From positions 12,823,211 through 12,887,210 of the forward strand of contig NC_049982.1 of assembly GCF_000003815.2 (NCBI RefSeq): DNA of 64,000 nucleotides, given 5' to 3'. The notes beneath the pieces were generated by a model. It was not told the DNA's origin and made no database searches. It worked only from the letters and a program-made list of their open reading frames with translations. The translations under genes and the position numbers were made by a program. The number at the start of each line of letters is the position of its first letter. The stretch's first letter is position 1. This DNA comes from Branchiostoma floridae. Taxonomy: Eukaryota > Chordata > Leptocardii > Amphioxiformes > Branchiostomatidae. Below are positions 38,337 to 50,957 of the stretch, one piece after another.

Positions 38337-39539
38337 CAACTTTGATAACTTGCAGTTTTAATGCTAGCTTCAAGGAAAGAAAGATTTATATATGTTCGGG
38401 AAGCCACAGAGAATGATGCTTTGTACTTCAAAGGGGAAGTCCCAGGTAATGTAATAGGCACATGTTCAGTCATGATAACCTAGAGCTGAAACTCCGATTA
38501 ATATTCCGAAGGTCGCGGTCTTATCTACAAACGCGTCCCAATAATGTGTTTAATACCCCTCTTCAATCCCGTCTAAGTCAAAATCAATCGACTTGTCCGC
38601 GGGGACAGGTACGATTTGCGTTTCTGACTTGTCTGGTGCGGTAGGTTGGTAGAAGGCATGCAACAGTAAAAGCAATTAAGAAATATCACTAGTCAGTATG
38701 TGTTCTGTTCCATGCATGTCTACACATGTACCAACAGGTTCGCCGTTTTAGGTGCTATGATAACATTTACTTTTATAATAAAACATGTTGGATACTCACA
38801 GATGATACCGTCATGAGTATGTAACCCGGTATGGTGATAGCTTCAAAACACAAAACACTATAAATCTACAGGCATGAAGGGCTCACCACCCACCACCGCT
38901 CCCATTCCCATGGCAACCACACTTTTTTCACCAACCGACAGTTTACCTGATTTACCACCATGTCGTCCATTCCATTGCTTCAGTTCGCATCAGAGAATAC
39001 GCTAACCACGTCTTTCTTGTAGCCCTGGGATCGTATTTTATTGGATTGTATGGCCTTGAAAATGATCTTTACAGTTGGCGTGTGCCCCTAAAGTACCCTG
39101 GTGTGGAATTTGAAGCTCGAACATGAAGCTAGTCAGACGGAATGTGAGCCTCTCCCGCCGTCTGATAATTGATTTTACGTTGATCCTAAGGGCTTTGAGT
39201 CTATTAAACTTGATCATACGCACCGTAAAATAAAATGGAGTTCATGGCATTCGGTATTTGTTGCGGCTGCCGTTGCGACAGAGAAAGAAAACAGTTGACG
39301 GTATTTAGCTTTCATGATATCACCAGCAAGCTAATGTTTATATATAAATGATCTAATCTGAAACAAGGTACATGTACATCTATATTTCTGCACAAATCGT
39401 GCACCATTTTATCCTATATTATGAAAGACAACAAAACACGGGAAGCACACAAGCACAATTTATACATATTTCTTGATATGCAGTTTTATTTTTCGTTTCG
39501 GCAAACAGTACGGCCGGGCCCTGGTTTTGAAATATGACT
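38337..39539. other. Non-coding DNA, no gene seen
   Basis: No supportable exon or repeat. Open frames are short and without domains. Confidence 0.5.
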
Positions 39540-39960
39540 TAAGCATAGCATGATGCTTGATATGATTAAAGGGTAATCACGCAAATAAGAATCTGATTTA
39601 CATCATTAATGAAGAAATTCTAGAAACCTGGACCCGCTATGGTCTTGAATTTTTAGTGGCAGATAGGTTGTGATGTGAGGAATAAGTGGTGTATGTTTGG
39701 GCTCCCTAGCAGCCTGCTCTGGAACTGCAGGAGCGTTTTTGTCAAAATATTCCGAGGAGCATAACGGAACATAGGAATGATGGATTTCCATGATATTTGG
39801 TATGCAGGTACCTGTGGCAGAGATGTATATAATAAAATGCAAATTATGTAAATGATTGGGCTGTCAACACTGTGACCTGTGTAAGTTAGTGAAAGGTGTA
39901 CATAAGCAAGCATAAATTATGCAAATGTGAAAGTCATTTGCATAATCAGAATATTTTTTC
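39540..39960 (+). repeat. Dispersed repeat, partial copy
   Basis: Shares with 34155-34870 the ordered phrases GCTATGGTCTTGAATT, GCATAACGGAACATAG, GATGGATTTCCATGATATTT, GTGACCTGTG, AAGGTGTACATAA and CATTTGCATAATCAGAATAT. It shares ATTAATGAAGAAAT with 28418-29005, so it bridges the two halves of the family. Confidence 0.7.
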
Positions 39961-41383
39961 GTCAGGTTTCCTTTGCATTTCAACTACCACCAGCATGTTA
40001 AATTTCATCAATCCATCAAGGCCATCTTGAGCTCTGGAGCGAACACACAGCGAGAGGAGCCAAAAAAAGGAGCTCTCGCCGGAGCTGATAAAGTAATGAC
40101 AGACGGCGCCAATGGCCTCACCATGGATATAAAAGTTAAGGAAGGAAGCAAACTGGACTTAAACTAATTCAAGTACATCTTATGCCCGACAGGTTGAATT
40201 AAAGTTCAAAACTTGAACTATGCGGCTCCAGATGTCTTACTGAGGAACGACTGCAGTGTGCAAACTGTCGGTAGCTTGAGGAATGAATTCACTCTACTAT
40301 ATAATTCAAATACTTCCGATCAGGGGTAGATAGCGAAAAATATGGGAAGATAGTATCAGAGAATGGACTGGCATGGCAGTAAGCGACATATTGAGAAGAA
40401 CAGAAAACCAAGAGGACGCCTTAACGACCAAATAGGTAGACTATGGGGTAGAATACCCGGTAGATAGGAAGGTGATTAACGGAGGATATCTGACCTGTGG
40501 AACTAAAATTTTGACCACGTTACAGGTATATGCACTGTTTTACATAAATATGTAATGTTGCTTATCGATATGGTGGCTTTGGGTGAGGTGGCTCGTGAAG
40601 CATCTTCCAATATGTTTGAGCTGTTGCCAATCACAGCGGGTTATCGAGTGGATCCGGGTATTATCTATGCGGCGGGTAGGCAATGATGGTCTTCCATCCA
40701 AGCGATAAATGTGATGTGTATCTTTCTTCGCTGGTTAACGCCCATTATGGACATTTATGATACAGACTGTGTATCTACCTTTTGGAATGAATCCAAGACC
40801 ACCCACACACATGGAAGTTCATGGACCTCCAGGTCTTTGCTTTGCATATACATCCCTGAGTTATGTTCTAGGCAGGAGAAAATGATTTATTCCGTACATG
40901 TATGCACGGTTGTAGGAAGAACCATGGTGATTGTCTTAGCTTGCACGTGTTTGACCTTCCCTATCCAGATATAGGAAAACGTGTGACTTGTAGACCACCG
41001 ACGAGTCACATTAACAAGACCAGGAGAAATGTGTATCGCCTCTGACTGGAAATCTTTTCTTTCTAATTTGCTGTTGGTCGTTGATATTGGATGAATTTTC
41101 TACTTGTGCTGCAGACGGTATGCTGTGTCACATCATTACTTAGCGAAGGTGTCCTGTGCATACAGTATTTATGTGTTATATCATCATGGCTACCCGAGAC
41201 GTTACGCAACATTGCGGAGAGCTGCCTTGCTTAAGTAATGAAAGTGTGAGACGACCACGTTTCCCTCACTAATGACTTTCACAGCCATGACTCCTGGTCA
41301 AACTTACTCCTGAAGCTGAAGCTTCATATTTCATTTGTTCTACAAGAATCACATGCAGGTAGATCAAGATGGAGTAAAATGAG

Positions 41384-41427
41384 AGTTGTGCCTGTCTAAG
41401 TCATGTTGTGCCTGTCTAAGTCATGTT
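41384..41427 (+). repeat. 22-bp tandem duplication
   Basis: TTGTGCCTGTCTAAGTCATG appears twice in direct succession with no mismatch. It is a recent local duplication. Confidence 0.85.
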
Positions 41428-43039
41428 GAAATCGGTTTATCGGTTGTCCAACGAATGTTTAACGAATAGACAACTGACATCAATATCTGAAGATATAAAA
41501 GGTTTGACAGGTGCAAATCAGACACACTCAAGGGACTGAAATGATCATTTGATTGATCTGATATATTTTGCAGTGTTGACCAGTACTGTCTCTGTAACAC
41601 TCGTTTAGCTAAACACTCGACCCCTTGTGAATATAGTGCAGCAATACTGTAATATGCCGATACTCCATCGTGAACTCTCTGTAGTCGTCAGTCTCCAAGG
41701 AAATGACGTCAACACCTGTCAACAGCTTGATCTACGTCAGGAGCCCCATTCTTCCTATTCACAAAATCGTTAGACATGATTTCAAAACATCATGATTATG
41801 GACGTGTTTGAAAATTCTCCTTCTGTCCTCTGAGAGTCACAAGTAAAATTTTGTGAACTGTCATGCAGGCTATTTTCCAAAGTACAGACTGCTCAGACAG
41901 CATTCTGCGTCGATGCTAGTATTCGTGTTGCTTTTTCGAATTCCGGTCTTTGCAATTATAAGACCCAATAACGCTGTTACAAACTCAGATTTTGCCCTTT
42001 AAATCGACATGATGTATTGACCTCCTGTGTTCCTTCGGGACGTCCTGTGCCCGTGACTTTCTCTGTGATACAGATCAGTAGTCGCAGTTATCTCAGACAG
42101 TCACGGAACAATATTGGATTGTCACGAGTTCAATGGTCTCTTCATTGCACCTTCATCTTTTTACTGCTATACCTATGGATAAAAATTGTTATTGCTTTTA
42201 TTGATGCTACGGTGTGTTTCTTTAGCCATGTCCAGAAAGGTTGGACCATTTGAACGATCTTTCTCAACATAACCTTTGTGAGAAACCTTTTCATTTTTAC
42301 CAAGGTACGTGTAAGGCATGGCAATTTCACGTGTACCGAAGCATTCACACAATTGTCCTCATCATTCATGAGCGTCGCTTGATTCAGTCCTTATCGGGCG
42401 TCTTTTGATTAAATTCAGCAATTAATTTCGCAGTTAAGTTCCCAGGGACTCTGTAGTAATTTCCCTTGCTGTCACACCCCGGTCACCCACCCACAGTGCC
42501 CACTTCTCTGACCCGGCAGGGCACGACAAGGCCGAGTCCATCGGCACCGACCAGCGTCACGTTAACGTTATCCGCTGATACAAACGCTTATTCTTGGGCT
42601 CAAACTCTTTCAACTGTCAGGATATCTACACCTCATAAAAACAATCAAGTCAATCAACGAACATGTGCTTTGCCATGGGCTATTGTGGCCATTACTGTGG
42701 AGTATTTTGGGGACCCCATTTTCACTAGGGCGGCGGCCAAGCTGCTTTCGAGAGTTTGACAGGTCGCTCAATGAATTTCGCATACGAAAAACAACAACAC
42801 ATATTTTTACGCTTTGTGTGTTTTGTGCCTTGTCAGACATACTTTTAGGTATTCCAATTGTGAAGTCAAGGATTACACAAAACCAATTCAGGTCGCGGCG
42901 AGGTCGCTGAGCGTCTAGTGAAAGGGGGCCAGTGCAGGACAGACGGCAAGGTTTGGCGACCAATAAATGCAGTAAGCAGTGATATTTATTCAGTTTGCCC
43001 GACATTTAGCTTTGATCTGTCATCACCAACCAAAGAAGA

Positions 43040-43075
43040 CTTCGGAAATCTCATTCCTCCATGAAATATTGTGTT
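43040..43075 (-). repeat. Fragment of dispersed repeat terminus
   Basis: TTCGGAAATCTCATTCCTCC followed by ATGAAATATTGTG resembles the reverse complement of the end of the repeat at 34826-34870. It is short and diverged. Confidence 0.45.
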
Positions 43076-44789
43076 TTCAACTTAACTTTAACATCCCTGC
43101 AATGCAGCATAAAGGAATAAGATAATATCAACACCCAAACCTATTGAGTTAGGTGCTTTATTTACCAACATGCCCAGCAAGTTAATACAATATCTGTCAT
43201 TAGATTTGAACTGGTAACAACATGTCACCAATTAAAATGTGCCACCAGCCATAGATTGCACCAGTTCTTTGATGAAAAGCCGCATTTCCTTTATTCAACT
43301 GCCAGGAAGTCAAAACTTTCTTACGTTATGTGCGACCAAAAATAAAGAGCACATCGTGGCCAGAGGCAGAGATAAGCAGGAAGTCCTGCTTCAGTACCAG
43401 GATGCCCAAAACCAAATTGTACCGTCAGATCAACAACGCCTACCCACGCACTAGATTTTATCGTAATCACTCGAAACGTACTGTAGATAAAACGCCGGAA
43501 CCGCACGCACAACTGGAAAAGCAATAGGCCTATTGAACGAAATTAGCACACTTGGGATCTGGTTGAGCCAATCTGATAAAAAATTAAGGCTCGCCATATT
43601 TCAATGTTATCAAAACGTGCAACAGCAAAGATGAAAATTAATTTTGTTTTTCAATAAAAGCTGTACAGATGTACTTGAGACATAATAAAGGTTTCATGCA
43701 GCTTATCGAAAAATGGCGCAGTTCATAACAGGTACAATATGACACCGGCTTTTCACATGGACATTTGGCATCTTTCTGTAAAACCCATTGATTTTCCTGT
43801 TTAAAACGTATGTACTGCACCAAGATGCACGGCCGTTGAGGCGTTAACAAAGAACAATTTGTCACAATTGATTGTCATGACGTGTTGATGAGGTGAGGGA
43901 GCCTAACTCGCTCAATCCTACCACAGCCTGGTTCTTATCTTTGTTGTAAAGGTGGCCAACAAATTACTTTTTCCTATGTCGTAATTTGAACTTGTTTCCT
44001 GTAAAAGGACCTATGGAAATCAAAAGATGGTACGTCCAGGTCCTAAAGCTGGGACTTCGTATCTGTCGGATCGATAATTTTTCTTCGCCACGTGCAAACC
44101 CCATTATGATTAGAAAATCGCGCAGAACACCAAACCATGATCTCAAGGAAGAGTATAATATCATCTGCAAGTATGGCGAAGTTCGACTGTGACTGTGTAG
44201 CTAAAATACTTATCCCAAACAAGTTACATAACATATTCAAAATGCAACAACAAGGTGTCATTTACATAACATAAGACACACGATCACGCCATTTTCGATC
44301 GCACAGGGCGACCAAGAATAGCACAATGACGGCTCAGCAATCGACAAGGTCCCAAAGAGGTCCAGATGTAGAGCTTCATAACATTTGTTGGCATTTAAAT
44401 TGAAAAGGTTTGGTCGCTGAACGAGAATCTCAAGGATTACCAGCGCTGGATCGTTTCTATTTGAACAACCTTTCTCTGGGGTTTTGGCGCTCGCTAAGCC
44501 CCCGGCGTATTTTAGCAATCGCCGTCTTGTAGAAAGGTGGCCCCGTCGAAATTGCTTGTAGTGTTCTGAGTGTAATTTTCATGCCAATGGTAGTAGCTGT
44601 CTCCCAGTGGCGATACACCGTTGAATTAAAATACTATTAAGGTCAACAAATTACTACCCTCCGTGAAAAGGAGCCTACGTTGGGCGCTAGCTTCATAGTA
44701 GAAATTAGATTTTCTTAATCACTTGCGTGCTTTCTTATAACAGTTTGTTTCACAACGCGTCATGGGTTTGTCCCAGATATTTGCTCATG

Positions 44790-45065
44790 CTTCAGTCACA
44801 ATTGCGCCGGTGCCTGTCGGGGGATGTAGCTCGACCAGACTCCGAAGCCACAGATTTGTCCCGATGGACTCCCGGATGCCGTGGGGGCGCCTCTCTGTGT
44901 TTTCAAGGCTAGGTCACGACCTCTATTTATCACCGGGTTGATTCTAACTCCAAGTCAAAAAGAATCCGGGGCCCGGCCGGACCCAAATATAGCCCTGTAG
45001 CCGCAGGGTATCTCACGCCCGAAAGTACCAAAACACAGCCCGTTAACTGCTCGACGGTGCCCCTT
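44790..45065. other. GC-rich block of unknown nature
   Basis: A sharply bounded stretch with higher GC and many CG dinucleotides (for example GTCGGGGGATGTAGCTCGAC and GGGGCCCGGCCGG) in otherwise AT-rich DNA. It has no long open frame. It could be a transposon remnant or a CpG-rich regulatory segment; the sequence does not decide. Confidence 0.4.
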
Positions 45066-48000
45066 TTTTAATTGTAGAAAATGGCAAAAAATAACTAGAT
45101 TCGTTCAACCTAATAGAGACCTTATTGCAGCTGTCATTAAATTTTCCGAAGAACGAACCCAATGTCTTAGATGCATACAGACATCATGTCTGAGGCATCG
45201 CTAGTATGCACGTATGTCGGGTGCCCGAACAATACTGTTCGCTTGTGGAGAGTAAGAAATAAGAACGCATGAATATGTCACCATATTAGGAGCTAATTCT
45301 AAAACAAAATCACAAAGATGGAGGAAAATATTATCATGATCCAAGAATATACATGCATGTTAATACCATGTCACCATAGCATCTTTTTACCCCTTTATTT
45401 AGATACAAAAAAATTCCACACGTCTGGTCACTGTGGAAGGTCTTTCCACAAACATTAGATATTCCCGTGGCTGTGTATGAAGATCTGCAATTCTGTAACG
45501 TTTTGTTAATTTGAACAAGAGATGCACGGTGCACCATCGCGAGCTGCGTTGAACTTCGTTGCGATGGAATACATTACTATCATTCAGCAGACCAGGTAAA
45601 TCATTGGATACAATTGGATACACGTTTCCATTGACTTCTGTTATCACGTCCATCTGCGCGCGAATTTCTCGATGCTGTCAGTGAATCTTTGATTCTATTG
45701 GTCTATATTTTTGTCGACTGTTGACGTGAATGGAAGGGCACCAATCACAATCGACTTTCAGACCGTTGAGAAGAGATTGTTGTGGACTGTAGTCGAGTCA
45801 TCCCCATTCATCCCTCCTCCGCTGATTCCCATAATTTATGGCTGAGGTCTGCAGTCTTGGTGAGAAGCGTTCAGCTGCCGGGTGAGCTTGACTGCGCTGG
45901 CTGACTAGATAAATCGCGTCTGCAGACCGTGGCCTGTCGCTTTGTCTTTGATATCACAGTTACTCAGTCTACCAGTAAGCAATACCTTAAAGTACACAGT
46001 CCTCCGCTGTGTCATTTTATGACACGCTCGATCAACTCACATCTATCGACTGCCGGGCGTCGTAATGTAAAGGTAAGTCACACTTTAGGCAACCTTACTG
46101 CACTGCGGCAAGACCTGCTTCAGCGATGTTTCATTCATAAAGTGACTTCATTCAAAGACGTTCTCAGAAAGTAGAGTTCTGCGTCACCGATCGCTGAAAA
46201 ATCCGATTTTGGGCGTTTCGTTGGATTTTCCTCTTTTCTTCTGAGTCTTCAGTAGGCTCGGCGAATAGCGCTCTGAATGATGTGTGTTTGGTATCCAAGT
46301 ATCCCCCAGGCTGTACGTTACATCACACCCTTTCTGTAGCCGCTTCTAAGCCGGCCGGCCCCGTACTCCAGTGTAACGGCACATTTCAAAAGCTCGTTTG
46401 TGTACCAGGTCCTTTTACACGACGACACCCATTCATGCACAGCTGAGCAAGCGGTCCTTAATTAGCCTCTCCCTCTGAGGTGTAGTGGGGAACCCTACTT
46501 GTGTCAGCCCTACACAGACTAGTGGTGTAGCTAGTAACACATTGGAGGTAAGAGGGATTCACTATTTTCTTATAACGTACATCTTTTCTTGGCATAAATC
46601 GTATGAGCAAATATGATATGTTTCTTTCATGTGAGATCAATCCACGAACAATTTCTGAAGTTGTTCCTCGACTGACGCATTTGCTACCGCTACAAAGGCA
46701 GCATGCATTACAGTCAAATGCTTTGCTCTGATCTTAGGCGCTAGGTTAGCATTCTGCAATATCCGCAATACTACAGTGCATAGTGAAAATAGCTGTTGAC
46801 ATTTCTTTCAGTGTCTTCATGATTACACTAAGCTTTACCTGGTGCTTTGGATAGGTCTGTCTTCTTGTACCACGCAAGGTTTCAAGAGCAGCCCAGTTGT
46901 TTGTGCTCCGCTGGTACTGTTCAAACATAAGTATTATATAGATGTGGTTCATTTGTTTCATGCATTCTACACTTGCGCTCCATCTTTTTATGCTTCTTGT
47001 CCGAAAGCGCACAGTCCGTGCATAGATACCAATGCTGGCGCACGCAACAGAATAGCACCAAGATTAGTCATCGAAAGCCAGCAAACCAGTAGAATGACAA
47101 AGCTGTTGGTAGAGTGATACTAATAGTTACCTATAGGCGAATTCAGATTTTCCTTCCATATCGGTATGCATGAAGGGACACAGATGAGTAATTCCTTACT
47201 AAATGCGTGTAATGGAGTAATTAAGTGCCATGCAATGATCATAGTTCCTTGACAGATTAGAGCCATGCACGAGTGAGGGGATATATTGGTGATGGCGTCT
47301 GACGTGGCGGCGTACTTGGTTCTAAATGAACTGCTAATTTTTGGGCGTTGATATGTAGACCTTAGGAACTGAAAACTTGACTGAGCGGCATATGGTTATC
47401 TCCTTAAAATACTGGTGCTTTGCGCTATAAATAACCCCCATTCATGTATATTTTATTACCATGACGAAGATCAATGCCAAACATTGACCTTCATTTATAT
47501 TTAATACCTACTTTCATATAACTGTCAAACTTGATTTTATAGCAATTTCAGCAGCGGCATGTCATAGCAAATAGTGTAAAAATGCATGCACAGAAAACCT
47601 GGCCGTATAATGAAGACCACTAGATTAGATCAAGATCGCATCTCCTATTCATGACAATTCATAATATGATTTCATTGAATAGCCATCCATAGAGATCGTA
47701 TCATTTCCATACTTAACTTTACACCAGAAAATGTCAGCTACTACGACACCAGGTTTGTTATAATGTTTTTAAATCACACGTAACAGCTAACCTTGTCCGG
47801 AAAAAGATGGAAGTTTTGAAGTTTAATGTGCCAAAGAACTTGACCTCGCACAGGCATGGTGAAGGCTAAACGCATGTGTTGGCATAGTTTACACTCACTC
47901 CCTGTGACACTGCACGGTGCTTGAACGTTCTAAGTGCAGGGGAACCCATATATCTCTGTCAGTGGTGTTCGTGTTGGTGCTTGAAATCTAATCCTCCAGA

Positions 48001-50849
48001 AGCTGTGATGCTGGGGGTCAGTGAATCCGCCGTGGGGATGCCGAATATATGAGTTGAGAAGACCAGCATGAGAAGTTAACAGGATTATATGTTTACTGAT
48101 AGTTACCATGTAAAGATGGATGACATCCTCTGGGAATCCAAGACCTGATGCGAGCATGCGAATAAAAAGTCCCCCCCCCCCCAAATGCCTTCATTATGAC
48201 ATAGGTGGTCAGAAAGGTTGACCAATTGACAGAACCCACCGGATATAGTACACCAGATGATAGATATTTTAAAACCTTGTAATGTTCTATGATATTTTGC
48301 TTATTTTGAAGCTGCTTTGTATGATTTATAGTACGGTTAAAAACTTTTTTATTTTTATTTTTGGAAACGACCAAAAATTAATGCTCGCGCGGATATCATC
48401 CATATATAGTCAAATCAATATGGACTTAGGAGCTGTCGGAAGAAAAAAGAGGACATAGAGAATATATCAAATGTTGGTGGATAACAAGGTTCTTTAGTCA
48501 CAACCAGAATCTTTAAAATCGACAGCCGTTGTTTGGGTGACCGTCTGTCATGATTCTGCTGATAGGTATTATTGCACACTGCAGCTACGGCGTTGCCGCC
48601 AATTATAGAAATGTTGTCCCAAACGTAAATAATTGTCATACATGCGGCTCTAAACCTAACGTTCTGTCATACATGCAAAAATGACAGTTGTCAAACAAGA
48701 GTAAGTATTTTTCAGCAGCAATAGATAAGGAAGTAAGCCATTGTTTGTCACTTCTTGATAATGCGGTTCCAGAATTTGACTGAGTCTGATTATTCCTCAT
48801 TACGTTTCTTAACTGAATTTGAACCTTGGAATAGATTTTCTGATTCCATGAATTGTATCCAGTGATTTCTAACTAGATGAAACCATATCACTAGTCGATA
48901 TGGTATGTCGGCTTTCTTATAATCAACACTATTTGCCTCTTATAAGATAACGTTATTTAAAAAAAAAACACTTGAAAGTTTGAATATTTGACGGAAAAAT
49001 AGAAGTCTTTGATGTGTAAATCATTGACGCATGACAGTTGATAAGGTGTTCAGTTAATGATATTCTGTCTTTTATCCCGACATCCTGAAGCCCGCCTCAG
49101 GCCTTCATTTCTTTGGGAGATGGGCGGCAATAACACACCTATAACAGATCTCCAAAACTACGAGATGACTTTTCCGTAATGCATGTAGATATGAAGAATT
49201 GTTGGTGAAGTTAAGGAAAAAATAGGGGCAGGATATTGTACAACATGCAATACAAAATATTAATGAAAATGAGTGATAACCAAACAGCGAGACAGAGTCC
49301 TAAGCCCATTCTTCAATCCTGGCGATTTTACAGTTTACGTAGCTCATGCACTAGTACAACGTCTGTGTCATTTACCGTGGACAGTGAATTAGAAAACCAC
49401 TTCGTGAATTATATATCAAAGATATGTCGCAAATTGATATCATTATCGGCAATAATTTTTTTTAACACACAAGCCTTCGTCATTAATTTTAGGGTTGCCA
49501 TTAAAACTTGTTGATAATGTAAATTTAAAGTAATAACCTAAAGCGTAATACCATCTAATCATTGGTCGATACGTTACGTTTGCGGTGTTGTGCGCATGTC
49601 AAAATGACCAGTACGGAAATGTCAACATGAATTATTATGCCAGTAGTAGATAAAAACCAGGTTAAGTAGCACTTACAAGTCTCAAAGGATAAAGGGAATC
49701 CAGAATGAGCGTTTATTGTGACAAAACCCTGCGTTATATACAATCAGATTAGGTTCTGAAAACGTAGGATAACATCATTACCGGACGGAAAGGTCACAAC
49801 GGTTTGGGTTAATTCTTCATTACGCTTAAATATCACAATAGACAGATTCCCAGGCATAGTCTAATCTGAACACACTAAACACAAATACACAGATCTAATA
49901 TATCCACGCCCCCAATGTAAAGATTTTTTTTGATACATCAAACCCCAATTACATACCAAATATCATCAGAAGAGATCCGTGCCGATGAAAACTTTGTTGG
50001 CGAAATAAATGAGAAAGATAGCAAACCGAGGCGGGAATGGAGGAGGAAATTCAAGAAGAACAAGAAAAAGACATCACCTTATGATATACAGTATAGTGTC
50101 ATGTCCACCTCAAAGTACGATCCTTTTGGAAAAAGGTAAAATAAAAGCAGAAAAGGGTAAGAATGAGTAAAGCTAGGTCGAATCCTTGATGTGAATGAAT
50201 AACGTATGATAGCGATCACGCCCTTGTATGACTGATATTGACATGTTCATTACGAAAAGTAATGTAAACTGAGGAAATATAAAGAACTAACTCCGGCCTC
50301 ACGTGGGGTATTTACTTAACTGCTATTTCTTTAGCGGTTCATGTATATCACTTCCTGAATTGTGTGTAATTGTAATACGATGTCTCATACCGTTTTCATA
50401 GAAAGGATACTATTTGAGAATGTGGAAACTGCTCCATGGATGGGTAGTTAACTGACTAAAGGGTTACACAATTACAGCGGAATCAATTCTCCACCAGTTG
50501 GTATATCTGATAAACGCCACGTTCTCACGAACACCGTATGGCGTCAAGTCTGAAGATTGAGATAGCTCAGTCTTAGATGGGATGGTTAATGGGAAAGATT
50601 AGATTAGGAGCTCGAGTAGCTCACCGTGTGTTGTGTATACCGTGTGAAATTGAGTTATAGGGAGAGGAAATTAGTGGATATAATGGTTTACCTGCATATG
50701 TTTGCGACCTTCACATCCAAAGTCATTGTGAAGGGCATCAGGACCAGCTTATGGTACGAAAATGCTACCAGAATAAGTTTCCGATGACATTATAGAAAAA
50801 AGACTGAAGCTCTCGTTTGGAAGCTCTGGACACGCGGCATGGCACGAGG

Positions 50850-50950
50850 CAATCGGCTTGCAATGTACCTCCCGGTTTGATTTTTAATATATGACCTGTA
50901 CTTAGCCCTGCGGGCCAAACATGTACGATAAAAATCTTCATTCATTCATA
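50850..50950 (+). mobile_element. Possible LINE 3' end with (ATTC)n tail
   Basis: TGTACTTAGCCCTGCGGGCC is followed by AAAAATCTTCATTCATTCAT. A short GC-rich 3' UTR end plus a tetranucleotide tail is how many CR1/L2-type elements terminate. It directly abuts the truncated 5' end of the next LINE, as if the second inserted at the tail of the first. No coding part is present. Confidence 0.35.
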
Positions 50951-50957
50951 CTGTGTT

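Larger units (their letters stand above)
39961..50849. other. Gene-free DNA
   Basis: About 10.9 kb without a supportable exon. It holds a 22-bp tandem duplication (41384-41427), a repeat fragment at about 43040-43075, a GC-rich block (44790-45065) and a C12 homopolymer (48171-48182) where two minus-strand frames meet. No tRNA or rRNA gene was recognised. Confidence 0.45.

Noticed and set aside
38145-38473. Thr/His- or Val/Cys-rich open frames of up to 106 codons
   Set aside because: They are translations of TG/TC microsatellites.
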